Assembly (NCBI GenBank): GCA_031548675.1
Contig: JAVBQU010000046.1
Coordinates: 1 to 9,337, forward strand
From: JAVBQU01 sp031548675
Lineage (GTDB): Bacteria; Bacteroidota; Bacteroidia; Bacteroidales; P3
Length of the DNA: 9,337 nt
Direction: 5' to 3'
Shown here: piece after piece, positions 7,360 through 9,337 of the stretch
Position numbering within the stretch: the first letter of the stretch is position 1
Layout of the letters: the number at the start of each line of letters is the position of its first letter
Made by a program: the position numbers and the translations under genes
Notes under the pieces: model-generated
The model's input: only the letters and a program-made list of their open reading frames with translations
Databases searched by the model: none
What the model was told of the DNA's origin: nothing

Positions 7360-7466
7360 AATATTATTTTTGGTCTGTAGGAAAATTATCAGATTGTTTT
7401 GTGTTTTTTGGAGACAGTTTTTTATTGTAAAATCTACTTTTTGCTAAGACTATACAAGGGAAAAAT

Positions 7467-7511
7467 AAAACATGGATAGAAAGAAAAATATTTTCTCTCT
7501 ATCCATGTTTT
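7467..7511. repeat. 21-base inverted repeat with terminator-like form, upstream of a promoter box
   Basis: The arms 7467-7487 and 7491-7511 pair over 21 bases with a single mismatch (7481 with 7497, which would be a G-U pair in minus-strand RNA) around a 3-base loop. The core is catggatag with its complement. The right arm runs into a T tract (7508-7512), and the left arm has A tracts before it, so it could stop transcription in either direction. Its position between divergent genes is odd for a terminator. It ends 5 bases before the plus-strand box at 7517-7524 and covers that promoter's -33 region, so it could instead be an operator. Confidence 0.7.
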
Positions 7512-7516
7512 TGTAT

Positions 7517-7524
7517 TATATTTG
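7517..7524 (+). promoter_or_regulatory. Probable promoter -7 box for the plus-strand lipoprotein genes
   Basis: TATATTTG followed by C matches the Bacteroidota consensus TAnnTTTG exactly. Start of transcription would be near 7530, leaving a leader of about 130 bases before the ATG at 7662. No clean TTTG lies at the -33 position; that place is taken by the right arm of the inverted repeat at 7467-7511. Confidence 0.5.
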
Positions 7525-7661
7525 CATTTTTAAACGGCAAAACACTCTGAAAAGAGAATCGTTAGTTAACCGTTAGCAACTCAAATCAAAAAGTGGGAAT
7601 CTGCTGTTTTTCAGTTCGTAAAAAAAGTATTAGAAAACCTGTGAGGCTTAAAATAAATGCA

Positions 7662-8222
7662 ATGAAAGTTTTTCATCTTCTTATTCTTGTAGTATTATTT
7701 GCATCTTGTAATTATTCTAAAACCAACAACATGGAAAAAGTGGTTCAAAAAGATTGGAAACAATGTTTAGATGAAAAGCTGCCTTTGCTTGGGCATCGCA
7801 ATTGGATATTGGTTGTAGATCAGGCATTCCCTTTGCAAAATTCGCAGGGAATGGATTATATTTATACAAATGAAGATTTGTTATCTGTATTATCTCATGT
7901 GGTAAAAACATTGGACAGTGCAAAGCATGTAAAACCGATTATATATACCGACCAAGAGTTACAATATGTAACAGAAGATATGTCGAAAGGCATTGATAGT
8001 TTACGGAAAGAGATAAATAATATTTTAGGAAGCCATAAACCGGAAGTAATGCTGCACGAAGCTGTTTTCGGGAAGCTGGATGAAAGTGCGAAACTTTTCA
8101 ATATTGTAGTCTTGAAAACCAATACTACGATTCCTTATTCTTCGGTATTTATTGAATTAGATTGCGGTTATTGGAATGCTGATAAAGAAGCTGCATTACG
8201 GAAAGCCATGCAGGTAAAATAA
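7662..8222 (+). CDS. Lipoprotein with RbsD/FucU-type (sugar pyranase/mutarotase) fold
   Basis: A 186-residue protein from ATG 7662. I chose this start because it gives a compact lipoprotein signal (MKVFHLLILVVLFASC, lipid Cys16); a frame-extending GTG at 7593 would place 23 charged residues in front of it. The mature part follows the RbsD/FucU family. LGHRNWILVVDQAFP carries His45 and Asp53, with the same 8-residue spacing as the catalytic His20 and Asp28 of RbsD. HEAVFGKLDESAKLF begins with His132, in the place of RbsD His98. IPYSSVFIELDCGYW contains Tyr159, in the place of the C-terminal active-site Tyr. RbsD interconverts pyranose and furanose forms of ribose, and FucU interconverts fucose anomers, both in the cytoplasm. 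Here the enzyme-like domain would be membrane-anchored outside the cytoplasm, so the substrate is unknown. No sugar transporter or kinase lies nearby. The next lipoprotein gene starts 89 bases downstream. Confidence 0.82.
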   Translation: MKVFHLLILVVLFASCNYSKTNNMEKVVQKDWKQCLDEKLPLLGHRNWILVVDQAFPLQNSQGMDYIYTNEDLLSVLSHVVKTLDSAKHVKPIIYTDQELQYVTEDMSKGIDSLRKEINNILGSHKPEVMLHEAVFGKLDESAKLFNIVVLKTNTTIPYSSVFIELDCGYWNADKEAALRKAMQVK

Positions 8223-8311
8223 GTCCTCAAATTCTATCATTTGTTAAGAAGTTAGTGAGACGGGTTAAAATCTACGTCTAAAAATAAAGGAGATAAAATT
8301 TGAAAGGGAGA

Positions 8312-9172
8312 ATGAAAGAACGAACTTTTTATATAATGGAAAGAATATTCTTATTTATTCTGTTCTCAACAATAATTATTTCTTGTAAAAATCCAACTTC
8401 GCAAAACAATAATTGGCAATTACGTACCGATTTTGCTGTAGATGCTAGTGGAGATATGTTTTGTAAGCAAGAAGGTAATATTAAATACACTTTTTATTCA
8501 AACGTAGATATTGCTGAAAGAGATTCGGTAATAAAAAAAATAAAGAAATATTTTGCGGAGAATTTAGCCATAATTAAAGAAGATAAATTTGAAGATACTG
8601 CTGATATCATACTCGCCCGAAACAGAGAAGATATGATAAAATTTGTAGGAGGTCCTATTTCGGGAGCAACTATCACAATTACTGATGAATATATTAAACA
8701 AAAAACTATTTTCTGCATAGGTGGCTTAGGAAAAAATCCCCTTAAACACGAGATAATGCATTTGGTATCCAAAAGTAAGTGGGGTGGGCATATAGATAAC
8801 AGCATGAAATGGCTAGAAGAAGGTTTGGCAGGTTATGCAGATTTAGAAGCTGAATGTGACTCATACTCTCTGGAAGAAAAATACATGTTTTTTGTACAAA
8901 GTAAAAAACTTATTCCGGCAGATTCTCTTGTAAATAATTTTGAATGCAAAAAAATAAGCTATAATCAATCTGCTTATATCGTAAAATTCCTCATAACTAA
9001 TTACGGAATACCCAAATTGAAAGAATTATGGATTAAAGGAATGGCTGATTTTGAGAAAATTTATGGATTAAGTTTCAAAGAAATAATGATCAATATAGAA
9101 GCTGCCTTAAAACAAAAATATCCGAATCCGATTGATATTAATTGGAATGAATTAGAGAAGAATTGTTATTAG
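8312..9172 (+). CDS. Lipoprotein zinc metallopeptidase (gluzincin, peptidase MA-like)
   Basis: A 286-residue protein from ATG 8312. An ATG at 8336 and a TTG at 8300 are alternatives; all give the same lipobox (IIIS before Cys25, counting from 8312), so the protein is a lipoprotein. The active site is clear: KHEIMHLVS gives His146, Glu147 and His150 (HExxH), and WLEEGLAGYAD about 20 residues later supplies the third zinc ligand, Glu170. This HExxH...EGxAxY layout is that of peptidase MA-like gluzincins. Residues about 26-130 form an N-terminal domain (TFYSNVDIAERDSVIKKIKKYFAENL), and the helical tail after 200 (YNQSAYIVKFLITNYG) is typical of the family's C-terminal helices. All key residues are present, so activity is likely; the substrate is unknown. 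A weak TAnnnTTTG-like sequence at 8234-8242 could be a separate promoter, or the gene may be co-transcribed with the one before it. Confidence 0.88.
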   Translation: MKERTFYIMERIFLFILFSTIIISCKNPTSQNNNWQLRTDFAVDASGDMFCKQEGNIKYTFYSNVDIAERDSVIKKIKKYFAENLAIIKEDKFEDTADIILARNREDMIKFVGGPISGATITITDEYIKQKTIFCIGGLGKNPLKHEIMHLVSKSKWGGHIDNSMKWLEEGLAGYADLEAECDSYSLEEKYMFFVQSKKLIPADSLVNNFECKKISYNQSAYIVKFLITNYGIPKLKELWIKGMADFEKIYGLSFKEIMINIEAALKQKYPNPIDINWNELEKNCY

Positions 9173-9223
9173 TATAGAAATCATATATTGAAATAAAATA
9201 AACGCCGAATTTTCGGACGTAAA

Positions 9224-9337
9224 ATGAAATTTGCCAAGCCATATAATCCCATCACTTTTTGTTTTTTACTGTTTATGATAGGTTTCCTTTTAAATCCCAA
9301 TATCGGCAAAGCACAACATACCGGAGAAAAAGGTATT
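9224..9337 (+). CDS. Exported protein, N-terminal fragment (continues beyond the window)
   Basis: An open frame of 38 codons from ATG 9224 runs to the window edge without a stop. It has basic N-terminal residues (MKFAKPYNP), a hydrophobic stretch (ITFCFLLFMIGFLL) and a likely signal peptidase I site at IGKA before Gln31. There is no lipobox, so it is probably periplasmic, outer-membrane or secreted rather than a lipoprotein. Too little is present to assign a family. It begins 51 bases after the metallopeptidase stop in the same orientation, so co-transcription is likely. A small hairpin (ccgaa with ttcgg, 9204-9215) lies just before the start. Confidence 0.7.
   Translation, partial: MKFAKPYNPITFCFLLFMIGFLLNPNIGKAQHTGEKGI

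Larger units (their letters stand above)
7238..7661. other. Divergent intergenic region of about 420 bases
   Basis: This region separates the minus-strand gene string from the plus-strand lipoprotein genes. It is very AT-rich. It holds one TAnnTTTG box facing each way (7352-7359 minus, 7517-7524 plus), an 8-base palindrome at 7321-7341, and a 21-base inverted repeat at 7467-7511. A frame upstream of 7662 is open from a GTG at 7593, but the encoded residues look non-native and precede a good signal peptide, so I treat it as leader. I see no tRNA or known riboswitch. Confidence 0.7.

Noticed and set aside
7559..7581. cgttag repeated at 7560 and 7571, resembling the heptamer arrays.
   Set aside because: The units are 11 bases apart, not 7, and lack the CAGT core, so this is not another copy of the array.
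7593..7661. A GTG start at 7593 that would lengthen the RbsD-like lipoprotein by 23 residues.
   Set aside because: It would put a charged, Cys-rich stretch before a complete lipoprotein signal peptide; ATG 7662 gives a normal signal.
8252..8275. agacg and cgtct around a 12-base loop between the two plus-strand lipoprotein genes.
   Set aside because: A 5-base stem followed by A residues rather than T residues is too weak to call a terminator.

Overview
The window looks like a low-GC member of the Bacteroidota. The signs are a type IX secretion (T9SS) C-terminal sorting domain, SprB-type repeats, lipoproteins with Asp/Lys-rich residues after the lipid cysteine, promoter boxes of the Bacteroidota form TAnnTTTG, and a four-helix-bundle (23S rRNA intervening-sequence type) gene. 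No ribosomal, tRNA or other clear taxonomic marker is present, so the genus cannot be given.

Layout. Positions 1-7237 are read on the minus strand and appear to form one co-oriented gene string, in transcription order: a small lipoprotein (7237-6647), a 1068-residue secreted SprB-repeat protein with a T9SS tail (6556-3350), a 118-residue four-helix-bundle protein (3305-2949), and a very large secreted protein with fibronectin III and TANFOR-like regions that runs off the left edge (2835 to <1). Positions 7238-7661 are a divergent intergenic region with one probable promoter in each direction and two inverted repeats. Positions 7662-9337 are on the plus strand: a lipoprotein with an RbsD/FucU (sugar mutarotase/pyranase) fold, a lipoprotein zinc metallopeptidase with an HEIMH motif, and the first 38 codons of another exported protein.

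How it fits together. Every gene except the four-helix-bundle gene carries a signal peptide, so this is a cell-surface and secretion locus. The minus-strand genes look like a surface-adhesin or surface-assembly set. The plus-strand genes are envelope lipoproteins with enzyme-like folds. No pathway joins the two halves visibly.

The most unusual structure is at 2851-3348. The four-helix-bundle gene is enclosed by arrays of a 7-base repeat (CAGTTAN or its complement): four units before the gene, about six after it in the same orientation, and five more inverted. The outer arrays form terminal inverted repeats around a unit of about 0.5 kb wedged between two large surface-protein genes. It resembles a small non-autonomous mobile cassette or a structured RNA unit. 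Also notable are sharp base-composition changes inside both large surface genes and a 21-base inverted repeat overlapping the plus-strand promoter region.
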